From: Pelagicoccus sp.
GTDB lineage: Bacteria; Verrucomicrobiota; Verrucomicrobiia; Opitutales; Opitutaceae
Length of the DNA: 64,000 nt
Reading direction: 5' to 3'
NCBI GenBank assembly: GCA_028284635.1
Contig: JANQRJ010000082.1
Span: 1 to 64,000 of the forward strand
The notes under the pieces were generated by a model. The model was not told where the DNA came from. It searched no databases and was given only the letters and a program-made list of their open reading frames with translations. The stretch's first letter is position 1, and each line of letters opens with the position of its first letter. This document shows, piece after piece, positions 8,064 to 16,651 of the stretch. The position numbers were made by a program, and so were the translations under genes.

Positions 8064-9440
8064 TTACACTTGGTTTGCTTCTTCGACGTTCGCTGCTAGA
8101 CGCTTGCCGCTGAGGATGGCGGCTCCCATGGCGATTCCGTCGACGCTGCTGCCGCCGAAATGGAGGCTGGGGAACTCGTCTTCCAGTCCGTGGAGGGTGT
8201 TGCGCCAGGAGCCGTATGCGGCCGTGTATTGAGGGATTGCCCGGGGCCAGGAAGAGAGGTGGACGAAAGCGGGATCGCCGCTGATGCCGAGTAGGGGCTT
8301 GAGATCGGACAGGGCGATTTCGAGCAGCTTTTCTTGAGAGAAACTAGCTGATTCTGGCTGACGGATTCCGCCGATCATGGTGGTGAGCAGGGCGTGTTGG
8401 TCGGGAGCTCGATCGGGGAAGAGCGAGGAGCTGAAGAGGGCGCCGAGGATGGTTGTCGGTTCCTTGCTTGGAGCGAGAACGCCGAATCCGTCCAAGGGGT
8501 GTTCGATCTGCTCGCGGCGAAAGCCGAGGGCGAGGCTGTGAACCGGTGGGAAGGGGAGGTCTGGCGCTTCCTGCAGGGGATTGGCGATGTCGCTCGTCCA
8601 AGCGAGGCGTTTTATGGCGTAGGCGGGCAGGCAGACGAGGAGATGGCGGGCGAAGCCTTCGAAGTTCTCGCCCTGGCGTTTCCAGGTGACTTGCCAGCAG
8701 TCTTCCATTCGGTTGACGGCGACGACTTTCGATTCGAGCCAGACGCGGTTGCCTAGCTTGCGGGCGAGCGTGGCGGGCAGGGCTCCGAGTCCCTCGCGAA
8801 AGCTGATACTGCGTTTCTTGTAGGCGGCTCCTTCGCGTTTTCTTCGCCTCTTTAGGGCGAGAGCGCCTCGCACAAGGGAGCCGTGGTCGCGTTCGAAGCC
8901 GCGTATGAGTGGGAAGGCGTAGTCTAGGACGAGTTGCTTGGGATCGCCGGCGTAGACGCCGCTGACGAATGGGTCGATGGCGTAGTCGAGAAACTCCTGG
9001 CCCATGCGCCGGCGAACGAAGCTGGCGACGGTCTCGGCGTCTCCGCGTTGGTCGGAGATGCGGGAGCGGAAGGGTTCGCCGAGAAAGCCGAGCTTGGCTC
9101 TCAAGGAGAAGAGGGGAGTGGCAATGGCTTGTAGTGGCGAGCTGGGTACGCTGACGGGTCGTCCGTTTTTGACGATGTAGCGCTTTTTTGCTTGGGGTCG
9201 AGTCTCCAGGACTTGATCGGCGAGGCCGAGTTCGTTGAGCAGGCTTTCGACCCAAGGATCGGAAAGGAGGAGGGAGTTCGGGCCTCGTTCGACGAGGTAG
9301 CCTTGGCTGCGCAGAGTGGAGATGGGCCCGCCTGGGCCGACGTTTTTTTCGATGATGGAGAGGTCTAGTCCGCGCTTTTGCAGCTGGTAGCCCGCGGTGA
9401 GTCCTGAAATACCGCCGCCGAGTATTATGGCGTCCTGCAT
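8064..9440 (-). CDS. hemY: Protoporphyrinogen oxidase, FAD-dependent (HemY type, also called HemG)
   Basis: A 458-residue flavoprotein that oxidises protoporphyrinogen IX to protoporphyrin IX, the penultimate step of heme synthesis. The N-terminal Rossmann motif is ILGGGISGLTAGYQLQKRG. It is followed by RSQGYLVERGPNSLL, typical of oxygen-dependent PPOX, and the C-terminal FAD segment HFGGSSVDGIAMGAAI is present. Length is normal. It is the last gene of the hemF-hemE-(SpoIIAA-like)-hemY operon, only 4 bp after the preceding gene. Together with the aerobic HemF this indicates an oxygen-using heme pathway. Confidence 0.95.
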   Translation of the reverse strand: MQDAIILGGGISGLTAGYQLQKRGLDLSIIEKNVGPGGPISTLRSQGYLVERGPNSLLLSDPWVESLLNELGLADQVLETRPQAKKRYIVKNGRPVSVPSSPLQAIATPLFSLRAKLGFLGEPFRSRISDQRGDAETVASFVRRRMGQEFLDYAIDPFVSGVYAGDPKQLVLDYAFPLIRGFERDHGSLVRGALALKRRRKREGAAYKKRSISFREGLGALPATLARKLGNRVWLESKVVAVNRMEDCWQVTWKRQGENFEGFARHLLVCLPAYAIKRLAWTSDIANPLQEAPDLPFPPVHSLALGFRREQIEHPLDGFGVLAPSKEPTTILGALFSSSLFPDRAPDQHALLTTMIGGIRQPESASFSQEKLLEIALSDLKPLLGISGDPAFVHLSSWPRAIPQYTAAYGSWRNTLHGLEDEFPSLHFGGSSVDGIAMGAAILSGKRLAANVEEANQV

Positions 9441-9444
9441 GCGG

Positions 9445-9870
9445 CTAGACGATGGGCGGCCTTGGTCGGCCTGATGGTCTTTTGCTTTGGTTGTCTCGTA
9501 TCCAGCTTTTGGCTTCGACGAGGTTGTTGAAGATCTCGTAGCGGATCGATACGCCGCCGCCGAGAGCGGCCTTTACCATGCAGGCGGTGGTGTAGTCTTC
9601 GCCGCGGGCGAATACCCAGGCGGAAGCGCTGTCGCCACGGTCTTCGCGTCGGGACTTGATGTGGTTGAGGGCGAGGCTGGCGTCTTGCAGCTTGATCTCG
9701 CGCAGTCTGGCGTTGTTGGCGTTCCAGATGAGATTGATGTGCTTCTCGAAGAAGGGATGGGAGAGCACGTAGTCGTAGACGGGAATGAAGCTTTCGGAAT
9801 CGAGTCGGCCTTGCAGCGGTATGACGAGCGCGAAAATGTCCTCAAGGCGTTCTATTTGCGGATAGGTCAT
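9445..9870 (-). CDS. SpoIIAA/STAS-like small protein inside the heme operon
   Basis: A 141-residue soluble protein. The true start is ATG 9870, which overlaps the hemE stop by 4 bp (ATGA), so translation is coupled. A longer frame upstream is a shadow of hemE. The fold pattern is that of SpoIIAA-like (STAS/Sec14-related) proteins: strand-helix repeats, a WNANNARLREI segment, VFARGEDYTTACMV, and a last helix EIFNNLVEAKSWI. It lies directly between hemE and hemY with no gap, so a role in handling the porphyrin intermediate or the enzymes is possible. That role is inference only. No catalytic motif is visible. Confidence 0.75.
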   Translation of the reverse strand: MTYPQIERLEDIFALVIPLQGRLDSESFIPVYDYVLSHPFFEKHINLIWNANNARLREIKLQDASLALNHIKSRREDRGDSASAWVFARGEDYTTACMVKAALGGGVSIRYEIFNNLVEAKSWIRDNQSKRPSGRPRPPIV

Positions 9871-10925
9871 GGCGTTTGGAGAGTGGGGTCGAGGGCGGGA
9901 TTCCGCCATTCGACAACGGTTTCGACGAGAGTCTCCATATTCTCGATACGGGCTTGGGGAAGGATGCCGTGACCGAGGTTGAAGATGTGTCCTGGGCGAT
10001 CGGCCATGGCGTTGAGGATTCGCGTGGCGCGTTGGCTGACGATTTGGGGGGTGGTGTTGAGGAGGACGGGGTCGAGGTTTCCTTGGATGGCGATACTGCT
10101 GGGAATCTGGCGGGCAGCTTGCTCGATAGGGATAGTCCAGTCGACAGCGATGGCTTTGGGGCCGCAGGCCGCTTGTGGGGCGAGGTGGGCGTTGGCGCCC
10201 TTGGCGTAGATGATGATGGGAATTCCGCCTTGGAGGGCGTCGGCGATCTTGCGTATCCATTTCAAGGATGCGTCTTCGTAGTCTTCGCCTGCCAGGACGC
10301 CGCCCCAGGAATCGAAGATCTGGATGGCGTCGGCTCCGGCCGCCTGCTGCATGCGAAAGTAGGCGATGAGGGAGTCGGAGACCTTTTCCATGAGAGCTTC
10401 GAAGGTGTTTGGGTCTTGGTAGTAGAGCGACTTGATGCGGGCGAAGTCTTTGGAGCTGCCGCCCTCGACCATGTAGGTGGCGAGCGTCCAGGGGGAGCCT
10501 CCGAAGCCGAGGAGCATTTTTTCGCCGTCGAGCTCTCTTTGGATGAGCCTAAGGGCTTCGGCTACGTAGGAGAGCTTTTCCTCGATTGCCTGGGAGGTGA
10601 GGCGGTCGATCTGGGCCCTGGTTTCCAGGGCGTAGTCCATGGCGATGCCGCCGGCGTCCTTGAAATGGTAGCCTTGGCCCATGGCTTCGGGGATGACGAG
10701 GATATCGGAGAAGAGGATGGCTGCGTCGAGGGCGAAGCGGCGGAGGGGCTGCAAGGTGACTTCGAGGGCGAGCTCTGGGGTCTGGGCTAGCTGAAGGAAG
10801 GTGTATTTTTCCTTCAGGGCTCGGTACTCGGGCAGGTAACGGCCGGCTTGTCGCATGATCCAGATTGGTGGTCGGTCGAGCGGTTGGCAGTCAAGGGCCG
10901 CAAGAAAGCGTTGGCGGGAAGTCAT
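9867..10925 (-). CDS. hemE: Uroporphyrinogen decarboxylase
   Basis: A 352-residue cytoplasmic enzyme that removes four carboxyl groups from uroporphyrinogen III to give coproporphyrinogen III. The N-terminal signature RPPIWIMRQAGRYLPEYR is complete, and FSDILVIPEAMG and GFGGSPWTLATYMVEGG follow, as in all HemE. The conserved IFDSWGGVL and the GNLDP segment near the C terminus are present. It sits 30 bp downstream of hemF, and its stop overlaps the start of the SpoIIAA-like gene. Length is normal. Confidence 0.98.
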   Translation of the reverse strand: MTSRQRFLAALDCQPLDRPPIWIMRQAGRYLPEYRALKEKYTFLQLAQTPELALEVTLQPLRRFALDAAILFSDILVIPEAMGQGYHFKDAGGIAMDYALETRAQIDRLTSQAIEEKLSYVAEALRLIQRELDGEKMLLGFGGSPWTLATYMVEGGSSKDFARIKSLYYQDPNTFEALMEKVSDSLIAYFRMQQAAGADAIQIFDSWGGVLAGEDYEDASLKWIRKIADALQGGIPIIIYAKGANAHLAPQAACGPKAIAVDWTIPIEQAARQIPSSIAIQGNLDPVLLNTTPQIVSQRATRILNAMADRPGHIFNLGHGILPQARIENMETLVETVVEWRNPALDPTLQTP

Positions 10926-10937
10926 TTGCTGAAGTGA

Positions 10938-10965
10938 AGAGCTAAGAGCTAAGAGTTAAGAGTTC
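10938..10965. repeat. Heptamer (GAGCTAA/GAGTTAA) array at the hemF-hemE junction
   Basis: Four 7-bp units (GAGCTAA GAGCTAA GAGTTAA GAGTTCT) run through the hemF stop codon (TAA at 10958-10956, minus strand) and the 30-bp spacer before hemE. The final Asn-Ser of HemF is encoded by the array. The same unit type lies between rsmG and the SNF2 gene. Confidence 0.7.
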
Positions 10966-11900
10966 TTCGTTTTTTTGAGCCAATCTTGGGGGGGGAGGAA
11001 GGTTTCGGTGAGCTCGGCTTCGGGGGTGCCGGGTTCGGGTTGATAGTCGTATTTCCAGACGACGGTAGGGGGGAGCGACATGAGAATGGACTCGGTGCGG
11101 CCGGAGCTTTGCAGGCCGAAGAGTGTGCCGCGGTCCCATACGAGGTTGAACTCGGCGTATCGGCCTCTTCGATACAGTTGGAAGTCGCGGTGCTGATCTA
11201 AATAGGGGGTGTGACGGCGTTTTCGTACGATGGGCAGGTAGGCGTCGGCATAGCCTTGGGCGACGCTTTGGATAAGGCCGAGGCAGCTTTCGAAGCCGCC
11301 TTCGGAGAAATCGTCGAAGAACAGTCCTCCGATGCCGCGGGGTTCGCTGCGGTGCTTGAGATAGAAGTAGTCGTCGCACCAGGCTTTGAATTTTGGATAC
11401 AGGTCGCTGCCGAAGGGCTCGCAGGCGGCTTTGGCTTGTTGGTGCCAGGCGATGCAGTCCTCTTGAAAGCCGTAGTAGGGTGTGAGGTCGAAGCCGCCGC
11501 CGACCCACCAGACGTCTTTTTCGTCCGGACTTCGAGCGGGGGCTATGAAGAAACGGACGTTGGCGTGGGAGGTGGGGGCGAAGGGATTGCGTGGGTGCGA
11601 GACGACGGAGACCCCTGTGGCATGGAAAGGACGTCCAGCGATCTGGGGACGGGAGGCGGTGGCGGAGGGCGGTAGTTGTTCTCCCATGACGTGAGAGAAG
11701 TTGACGCCGACTTTTTCGAAGACATCGCCGCCTTCGAGAACGCAGGAGACTCCTCCTCCGCCTTGAGGTCGGGTCCATTGGTCGCTGGTAAAGGAGTGGT
11801 CGCTGGTTTCCAGCTCGGCGAGCTTTTCGCAGAGATCGGTTTGGTAACCTTGAAGAAAGGCTTTTACTTGAGCGAGCTGTTGGTTTGGCACGGCGTCCAT
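10956..11900 (-). CDS. hemF: Oxygen-dependent coproporphyrinogen III oxidase
   Basis: A 314-residue enzyme that oxidatively decarboxylates coproporphyrinogen III to protoporphyrinogen IX. Family motifs are clear: [65 protein letters not shown] and the C-terminal [12 protein letters not shown]. Length matches E. coli HemF. It is the first gene of the heme operon. Its presence indicates aerobic heme synthesis. The divergent small membrane-protein gene starts 85 bp away on the other strand. Confidence 0.98.
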   Translation of the reverse strand: MDAVPNQQLAQVKAFLQGYQTDLCEKLAELETSDHSFTSDQWTRPQGGGGVSCVLEGGDVFEKVGVNFSHVMGEQLPPSATASRPQIAGRPFHATGVSVVSHPRNPFAPTSHANVRFFIAPARSPDEKDVWWVGGGFDLTPYYGFQEDCIAWHQQAKAACEPFGSDLYPKFKAWCDDYFYLKHRSEPRGIGGLFFDDFSEGGFESCLGLIQSVAQGYADAYLPIVRKRRHTPYLDQHRDFQLYRRGRYAEFNLVWDRGTLFGLQSSGRTESILMSLPPTVVWKYDYQPEPGTPEAELTETFLPPQDWLKKTKNS

Positions 11901-11985
11901 GTGTACGGGGATTGCCAGCCAGGGCTAGTCTCTTTTTGTCTAACGGCTTGAAGGCATGGGGTTCAAGAGAGCGGCTGGAGCGCCG

Positions 11986-12144
11986 ATGTGTGATCCTATG
12001 TTCGCTGTGTTTTTGCTGCTTCTTGCCTTTGTGATGGTCGTCGGTTCCTCGCTGATGCTCAAAGGGGTGGCTGAGGCTCCCGAGGGGTTCGAAAACGAAG
12101 ATGGCTTCCATTTCCTCGCGTCGAATTCGGGCGAGATGGACTAG
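11986..12144 (+). CDS. Small single-pass membrane protein, unknown function
   Basis: A 52-residue protein with one strongly hydrophobic segment (MFAVFLLLLAFVMVVGSSLM) near the N terminus and an acidic C-terminal tail. I chose ATG 11986 because GGAG lies 5 bp upstream; a frame-open ATG at 11956 has poorer spacing. It is divergent from hemF and followed by a strong terminator at 12175-12217, which supports it as a real transcription unit. It matches no family I recognise. Its position next to the heme operon may be coincidental. Confidence 0.55.
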   Translation: MCDPMFAVFLLLLAFVMVVGSSLMLKGVAEAPEGFENEDGFHFLASNSGEMD

Positions 12145-12174
12145 ACTTGGAGAGAGAACCTTTCTGCCGGCAGT

Positions 12175-12217
12175 CGCGAAAAAGCCGCCTTGGAATTTCC
12201 AGGGCGGCTTTTTCGCG
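12175..12217. terminator. Strong bidirectional terminator
   Basis: CGCGAAAAAGCCGCC and GGCGGCTTTTTCGCG form a perfect 15-bp stem around a loop of 13 nt, with A- and T-tracts within the stem so that it works on both strands. It ends the small membrane-protein gene on the plus strand and could stop read-through from the response regulator on the minus strand. Confidence 0.85.
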
Positions 12218-12248
12218 TTCTTTCTTAGTATGGCGTCATGCGTGATAT

Positions 12249-12282
12249 GTAGCGCGGATCCCGCAGAGCGGGACCGCGCTAC
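12249..12282. repeat. Palindromic repeat, GTAGCGCGGATCCCGCAGAGCGGGACC family
   Basis: GTAGCGCGG and CCGCGCTAC flank ATCCCGC-AGA-GCGGGA, so the whole 34-bp unit folds on itself. The inverted sister copy is at 60901-60935 (GCGGACGTGGTCCCGCTCTGCGGGATCCGCGCTAC). Confidence 0.8.
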
Positions 12283-12331
12283 TATTTGCGATATTGCATC
12301 CGTGACACGACACTAGCCAATCGATTGCTGG

Positions 12332-13081
12332 CTACCCGTTTTCTGAGGTTTTCACGAGAGGCTCGTATTGGTAGCCGATTCCGTGAATGGTCTTGAGGTT
12401 GTCGAGAGGAGCGTCCTTGCGTTTGAAGAGATCGCGGATCTTTACGATGTACTGGTCGAGGGAGCGGCTGCGGATGTCGGCGTGGATCCCCCATACGGAA
12501 TGGATGAGATTCTTGCGCGTGATGATCGTTTCCGGGTTTTCGTGTAGATAGGAGAGAATGCCGATCTCCTTGCGACCGATAGTGATGATTTCGCCGTCGG
12601 GGAAGCTGATCTCCATGCTGGTTGGATTGACGGTGGCCGTATTGAATTCGAATGGAGCGTCCGTAAGCTTGACGTTCTTGGTGACATTGAAGTCGTGGGC
12701 CACTTCGGCTCGGCGGAGCACGGCATGGATGCGAGCCACGAGCTCCGGGGCGCTGAAGGGCTTGGTGACGTAATCGTCGGCTCCGAGCTCGAGTCCCTTG
12801 ACCTTCGAGATTTCGGAATCGTTGCCGGTCAGGAAGATCGTGGGTATATTGATGTCCTCGCGTTTCAGGTCCTCCAGGAATGCAAAACCGTTTTGATCGG
12901 GCAGAGTCAGGTCGAGCAGCAGGATGTTGGCGAAGTTGTGCTTGAGAAAGCGCATTGCCAGGGCGCATCGGTTGCAGACTTGGGTCTGCATGCCGGCCGC
13001 TTCGAGGTGTTCTGAAATGACGTTTGCGAGTTCGGATTCGTCCTCAACAATCAAGACTAGCGGTTTTGGTTTCGTAGGCAT
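12332..13081 (-). CDS. OmpR/PhoB-type response regulator (orphan)
   Basis: A 249-residue two-domain regulator. The receiver domain (about 8-122) has the acidic pocket VEDE (12-15), the phospho-acceptor Asp57 in LLLDLTLPDQNG, and Lys107 in VTKPFS. The C-terminal domain (about 150-245) is a winged helix: ITRKNLIHSVWG, RSLDQYIVKIR and TIHGIGYQYEP. It should be a DNA-binding transcription factor controlled by phosphorylation. No histidine kinase lies beside it, so its partner is elsewhere. It is divergent from hisG across a 239-bp AT-rich gap with small palindromes that could be its own sites. Confidence 0.93.
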   Translation of the reverse strand: MPTKPKPLVLIVEDESELANVISEHLEAAGMQTQVCNRCALAMRFLKHNFANILLLDLTLPDQNGFAFLEDLKREDINIPTIFLTGNDSEISKVKGLELGADDYVTKPFSAPELVARIHAVLRRAEVAHDFNVTKNVKLTDAPFEFNTATVNPTSMEISFPDGEIITIGRKEIGILSYLHENPETIITRKNLIHSVWGIHADIRSRSLDQYIVKIRDLFKRKDAPLDNLKTIHGIGYQYEPLVKTSENG

Positions 13082-13121
13082 AGACTGACTAGCTGTGTTG
13101 GTTTGTATGGAGTTCGTGGCG

Positions 13122-13154
13122 GACTAATCGTTAGTCCCTAGTTAAATTATAGGG
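13122..13154. promoter_or_regulatory. Two adjacent small palindromes between the response regulator and hisG
   Basis: GACTAA-TCG-TTAGTC (13122-13136) is directly followed by CCCTA-GTTAAATTA-TAGGG (13136-13154). They lie in the AT-rich divergent intergenic region, 41-73 bp upstream of the response-regulator start. They are candidates for operator sites. No comparison set is available, so this is tentative. Confidence 0.3.
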
Positions 13155-13320
13155 AAAGTCGGAAGATGAGGTCAGGTTCAATACTGACTATAGAACGAGT
13201 TGATCAAAGATCACAATACCTAGAATCGACCAATGTAAAATCACAAAATGTAAAAAGCTGAAAATTTTTGTTACAGGTTTTGTCTTGTGGCAGACATCGA
13301 CAGCGTTTTTTCAGTTTGGA

Positions 13321-14205
13321 GTGTCAAACGAACAGCCTCTGATAATGTTCGGGTTGCCCAAAGGCAGCCTGGAAGACCCGACCATCTCTCTCTTCGCCAA
13401 GGCAGGTTGGAACGTACGCAAAGGTTCGCGCTCCTACAAGCCAAGCATCGACGATAGCGAAGTCGACGGCCGCTTTGTGCGCAGCCAGGAAATCAGCCGT
13501 TACGTTGACCACGGGTTTTTCGATTGCGGACTCTGCGGTCACGACTGGGTGGTCGAAAACGATTCGGACGTGGTCGAGGTCTGCGATCTCGTTTACAGCA
13601 GGGCCTCGAATCGTCCCTCCTACTGGGTTCTAGCCGTGCCGGAAGCCTCTCCGATCAAGTCGGTTAAGGATTTGCAGGGCAAGCGGATCGCCACCGAGGT
13701 AGTCAATCTCACCCGCAAGTTTCTAGCCGAGCATGGCGTTGAAGCGGAAGTGGAGTTTTCTTGGGGAGCGACTGAGGTGAAGGTGCCCGACATGGTCGAC
13801 GCGATCGTAGATCTGACGGAAACGGGGAACTCTCTCCGAGCCAACAAGCTCCGCATCGTCGAGACGCTTCTCAAGACCAACACCAAGCTCATAGCCAATA
13901 AGGCCAGCTGGGCGGATTCCGCTAAGCGGGCGAAGATCGAGAACATCGCGATGATGCTGCAGGCGGCTCTTTCCGCCGCCGACAAAGTCGGTCTCAAGCT
14001 GAACGCCCCAAAGGAAAAGCTGGAGCAGATCCTCGATATCCTGCCCGCGTTGCGCAACCCGACTGTCAACGCCCTCTCGGATCTCGGCTGGTCAGCGGTG
14101 GAAGTCATTCTCGCCGAATGTGAGGTGCGCGACATCATCCCCAAGCTCAAGGACCTCGGAGCCGAAGGCATCATCGAGTACCCTCTGAACAAGGTTGTGT
14201 ACTAG
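13321..14205 (+). CDS. hisG: ATP phosphoribosyltransferase, long (HisG-L) form
   Basis: The first enzyme of histidine synthesis, condensing ATP with PRPP. The N-terminal [12 protein letters not shown] and [13 protein letters not shown] segments and the PRPP-binding [13 protein letters not shown] stretch are typical. The C-terminal ACT-like domain (about the last 75 residues, ending [12 protein letters not shown]) makes this the long, histidine-feedback-sensitive form that needs no HisZ. The start is uncertain: GTG 13321 gives the short lead peptide expected from relatives, and ATG 13345 would start just before FGLPKGS. Neither has a good Shine-Dalgarno. No other his genes are nearby. Confidence 0.93.
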   Translation: MSNEQPLIMFGLPKGSLEDPTISLFAKAGWNVRKGSRSYKPSIDDSEVDGRFVRSQEISRYVDHGFFDCGLCGHDWVVENDSDVVEVCDLVYSRASNRPSYWVLAVPEASPIKSVKDLQGKRIATEVVNLTRKFLAEHGVEAEVEFSWGATEVKVPDMVDAIVDLTETGNSLRANKLRIVETLLKTNTKLIANKASWADSAKRAKIENIAMMLQAALSAADKVGLKLNAPKEKLEQILDILPALRNPTVNALSDLGWSAVEVILAECEVRDIIPKLKDLGAEGIIEYPLNKVVY

Positions 14206-14427
14206 CGGCCACCATCGCTTTTACCAAAACATCACGCGTTTTCGCTTGCGTGGGGCCTAGAGCGGTGCGATCTCTCGCCGCTTGCGACAAACCAAACCTG
14301 GTCCGTTCCCGTCGCAGCGCTTCCGAGCGGACCGTTGAACAATCAAACCCGAGCCGCTTTCCGGCTCACCCAAAGGCCCACTGCCGCGCGATTTGGAAGC
14401 GTCCGCGACAGGCGAGCCAAACATATC

Positions 14428-16086
14428 ATGAGTTCAATAATGGCTGAACTTCTGGCCCAGACCTCCTTCGACAAGCTGAAGGAAGGATCCATTATAAAGG
14501 GCACCATAACCGAAATCCGCCAAAACGAGGTCGTTGTCGACATCGGAGGCAAGTCCGAAGGCCTCGTGCCCGCTCAGGAATTTTCCGATCTCGGAGAGCT
14601 TCAGATTGGGGAGGAAATCGAAGTCTTCCTCGAGAAGCTGGAAGACAAGGAGGGCAATCCCCTTCTCTCCTTCGACAAGGCGGAGCAAAAGAAGAACTGG
14701 GAGAACATTATTACCAAGTGTGAAGAAGGCTCGATCGTGCAAGGTCGAGTCAAGGGCAAGGTTAAGGGTGGCCTCATCGTCGCCATGGGCGTCGACGCCT
14801 TTCTTCCCGCCTCGCACATCGATGTGCAGCCTCCCAAGAATCTCGACCAGTACCTCGGTCAGACTTACGACTACAAGGTTCTCAAGATCAACCTCGAGCG
14901 GAAGAACATCGTTCTCTCCCGCCGCGAGCTCATCGAAGAGCAACGCACCTCCAAGCGTCGCGATCTCCTCGAGCGCGTCAACCCAGGCGACGTCGTCAAG
15001 GGTGTGGTCAAGAACATCACCGACTTCGGCGCCTTCATCGACCTCGACGGCATGGACGGTCTTCTGCACATCACCGACATGAGCTGGGGCCGCATCTCCC
15101 ACCCGAGCGAGATGCTCAAGCAGGGCGAGGAGATCGACGTCATGATCATCGAGATCAACAAGGAAAAGGAGCGCGTCTCCCTCGGTCTCAAGCAGACCAA
15201 GTCCAACCCCTGGCAGGACATCGAGTCCAAGTACCCTGTCGGCGCCAAGGTTGCCGGCAAGGTCGTCAACCTCGTGCCCTACGGAGCCTTCATCGAGATC
15301 GAGGAAGGCGTGGAAGGCCTCGTGCATGTCACCGAGATGTCCTGGACCAAGCGCATCACCAAGCCAAGCGAACTGCTCAAGGTCGGCGACGACGTGGAAG
15401 CGGTCGTGCTCGGCATCCAGAAGGACGACGAGAAGATCTCCCTCGGCATCCGCCAACTCGATCCCAACCCATGGGACATGGTGGTGCACAACTACCCAGT
15501 CGGGGCCCACGTGCACGGCAAGGTGCGCAACATCACCACCTACGGAGCCTTCGTCGAACTCGAGGAAGGCATCGACGGCATGGTGCACGTCTCCGACATG
15601 TCTTGGACGCGCAAGGTCAACCACCCCTCCGAAGTCCTCAAGAAGGGCGACGAGATCGATGCCCTCGTGCTCGACGTGGATACCAACAGCCAGCGCATCT
15701 CTCTCGGCATGAAGCAGCTTGCCGACGACCCTTGGGCCGACATCGACGGCCGCTTCCGTATCGGCGATGTGGTGACAGGCCACGTCTCCAAGATCACCTC
15801 CTTCGGTGCCTTCGTGGAGCTGCAGGACCACATCGACGGCCTCGTTCACATCAGCCAGATCAGCGAAGACCGCGTGGAGAAGATCAAGGACGTCCTAGAC
15901 ATCGGGGCGGAAGTCACTGCTCGCGTGATCAAGATCGACCGCGAAGAGCGCCGCCTCGGCCTCAGCATCAAGGCTGCGAACTACGACGAAGGCCAGCTCG
16001 CTCAGGAAACCGCCACCTACGAAAACATGAAGGATGGCGGCGACTTGATGAATCTCGGCGACATCCTCGACCAGGCTACCAAGTAG
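14428..16086 (+). CDS. rpsA: 30S ribosomal protein S1
   Basis: A 552-residue RNA-binding ribosomal protein with six S1 (OB-fold) repeats. Repeats 3-6 are most alike, each with a GVVKNITDFGAFIDL-type strand and a GLLHITDMSW-type segment; repeats 1-2 are more divergent and bind the ribosome in known S1 proteins. It helps load mRNAs with structured or weak leaders. The start is ATG 14428 or ATG 14440; upstream in-frame sequence is not S1-like. The 222-bp leader after hisG has no gene and could hold the autoregulatory site known for S1 in other bacteria. A terminator follows. Confidence 0.97.
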   Translation: MSSIMAELLAQTSFDKLKEGSIIKGTITEIRQNEVVVDIGGKSEGLVPAQEFSDLGELQIGEEIEVFLEKLEDKEGNPLLSFDKAEQKKNWENIITKCEEGSIVQGRVKGKVKGGLIVAMGVDAFLPASHIDVQPPKNLDQYLGQTYDYKVLKINLERKNIVLSRRELIEEQRTSKRRDLLERVNPGDVVKGVVKNITDFGAFIDLDGMDGLLHITDMSWGRISHPSEMLKQGEEIDVMIIEINKEKERVSLGLKQTKSNPWQDIESKYPVGAKVAGKVVNLVPYGAFIEIEEGVEGLVHVTEMSWTKRITKPSELLKVGDDVEAVVLGIQKDDEKISLGIRQLDPNPWDMVVHNYPVGAHVHGKVRNITTYGAFVELEEGIDGMVHVSDMSWTRKVNHPSEVLKKGDEIDALVLDVDTNSQRISLGMKQLADDPWADIDGRFRIGDVVTGHVSKITSFGAFVELQDHIDGLVHISQISEDRVEKIKDVLDIGAEVTARVIKIDREERRLGLSIKAANYDEGQLAQETATYENMKDGGDLMNLGDILDQATK

Positions 16087-16113
16087 CCCTGTAGTTCGAA
16101 TTTCAATACTCTC

Positions 16114-16146
16114 AAGGCGGGCCTCTACAGCGAGGTCCGCCTTTTT
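16114..16146 (+). terminator. Terminator after rpsA
   Basis: AAGGCGGGCCT pairs with AGGTCCGCCTT around a 10-nt loop, with a T run at the end. It lies 28 bp after the stop codon. Confidence 0.85.
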
Positions 16147-16205
16147 CATGCCCATGCTGATTAACAACATTCAGCTAAAATTGGAAAAGAGATTGAAATT
16201 GGACG

Positions 16206-16211
16206 TATAAT
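16206..16211 (+). promoter_or_regulatory. Candidate -10 box of the nuoA promoter
   Basis: A perfect TATAAT lies 20 bp upstream of ATG 16231. A partial -35 (TTGGAA at 16181-16186) is present with a long 19-bp spacer. Transcription would begin near 16218, which favours ATG 16231 over the in-frame GTG at 16219 as the start of nuoA. Confidence 0.4.
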
Positions 16212-16230
16212 ACAAAACGTGTCCGTTGAC

Positions 16231-16605
16231 ATGTCCGTATCCGACTTCGTACCCATTTTGATTCAGATCGCCTTCGCGGCCGGTCTCGCCGGCATCATCC
16301 TCACGGCGAGTTCCCTCTTCGGCCAGCGTGCCGCCAAGAACAAGATCAAGGACTACGCCTACGAGTGTGGCATCAAGTCGGACGGCAAGACGAGCACGCG
16401 TTTCTCGGTCAAGTTCTACGTGACTGCGATGCTCTTCATCCTTTTCGATATCGAAGTCCTCTTTCTCATCCCCTGGGTGCTGGTCTACCGCGATTTCGTG
16501 GCGAGCGGCCTTCCTATTCTCGGCCCAATCCTCTTCTTCCTCGGCGTCCTCTTGATCGGCCTGGTCTACGAACTGAAGAAGGGCGCATTGGAGTGGGAAA
16601 AGTAA
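16231..16605 (+). CDS. nuoA: NADH-quinone oxidoreductase subunit A
   Basis: A 124-residue membrane subunit of respiratory complex I with three transmembrane segments. YECGIKSDGKTSTRFSVKFY in the first loop is the NuoA signature (YECG plus the RFxVKFY entry to helix 2), and FDIEVLFLIPW in helix 2 is equally typical. It is alone: the next gene is not nuoB, and no other nuo gene is in the window. The remaining complex I genes must lie elsewhere. The downstream cyclase gene starts 47 bp later and may share the transcript. Confidence 0.95.
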   Translation: MSVSDFVPILIQIAFAAGLAGIILTASSLFGQRAAKNKIKDYAYECGIKSDGKTSTRFSVKFYVTAMLFILFDIEVLFLIPWVLVYRDFVASGLPILGPILFFLGVLLIGLVYELKKGALEWEK

Positions 16606-16651
16606 GGTCTGCGGAACAGACCAGATCGAAAGGGGGTCGTGCCGCCCCAAA

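Noticed and set aside
10942..12111. 389-codon second minus-strand frame overlapping hemF
   Set aside because: An Arg/Ser-rich shadow of hemF in another frame, running into the divergent gene.
14434..15849. Long minus-strand reading frame (471 codons) opposite rpsA
   Set aside because: It mirrors the repeated S1-domain coding sequence and has no domain of its own; rpsA on the plus strand is unambiguous.
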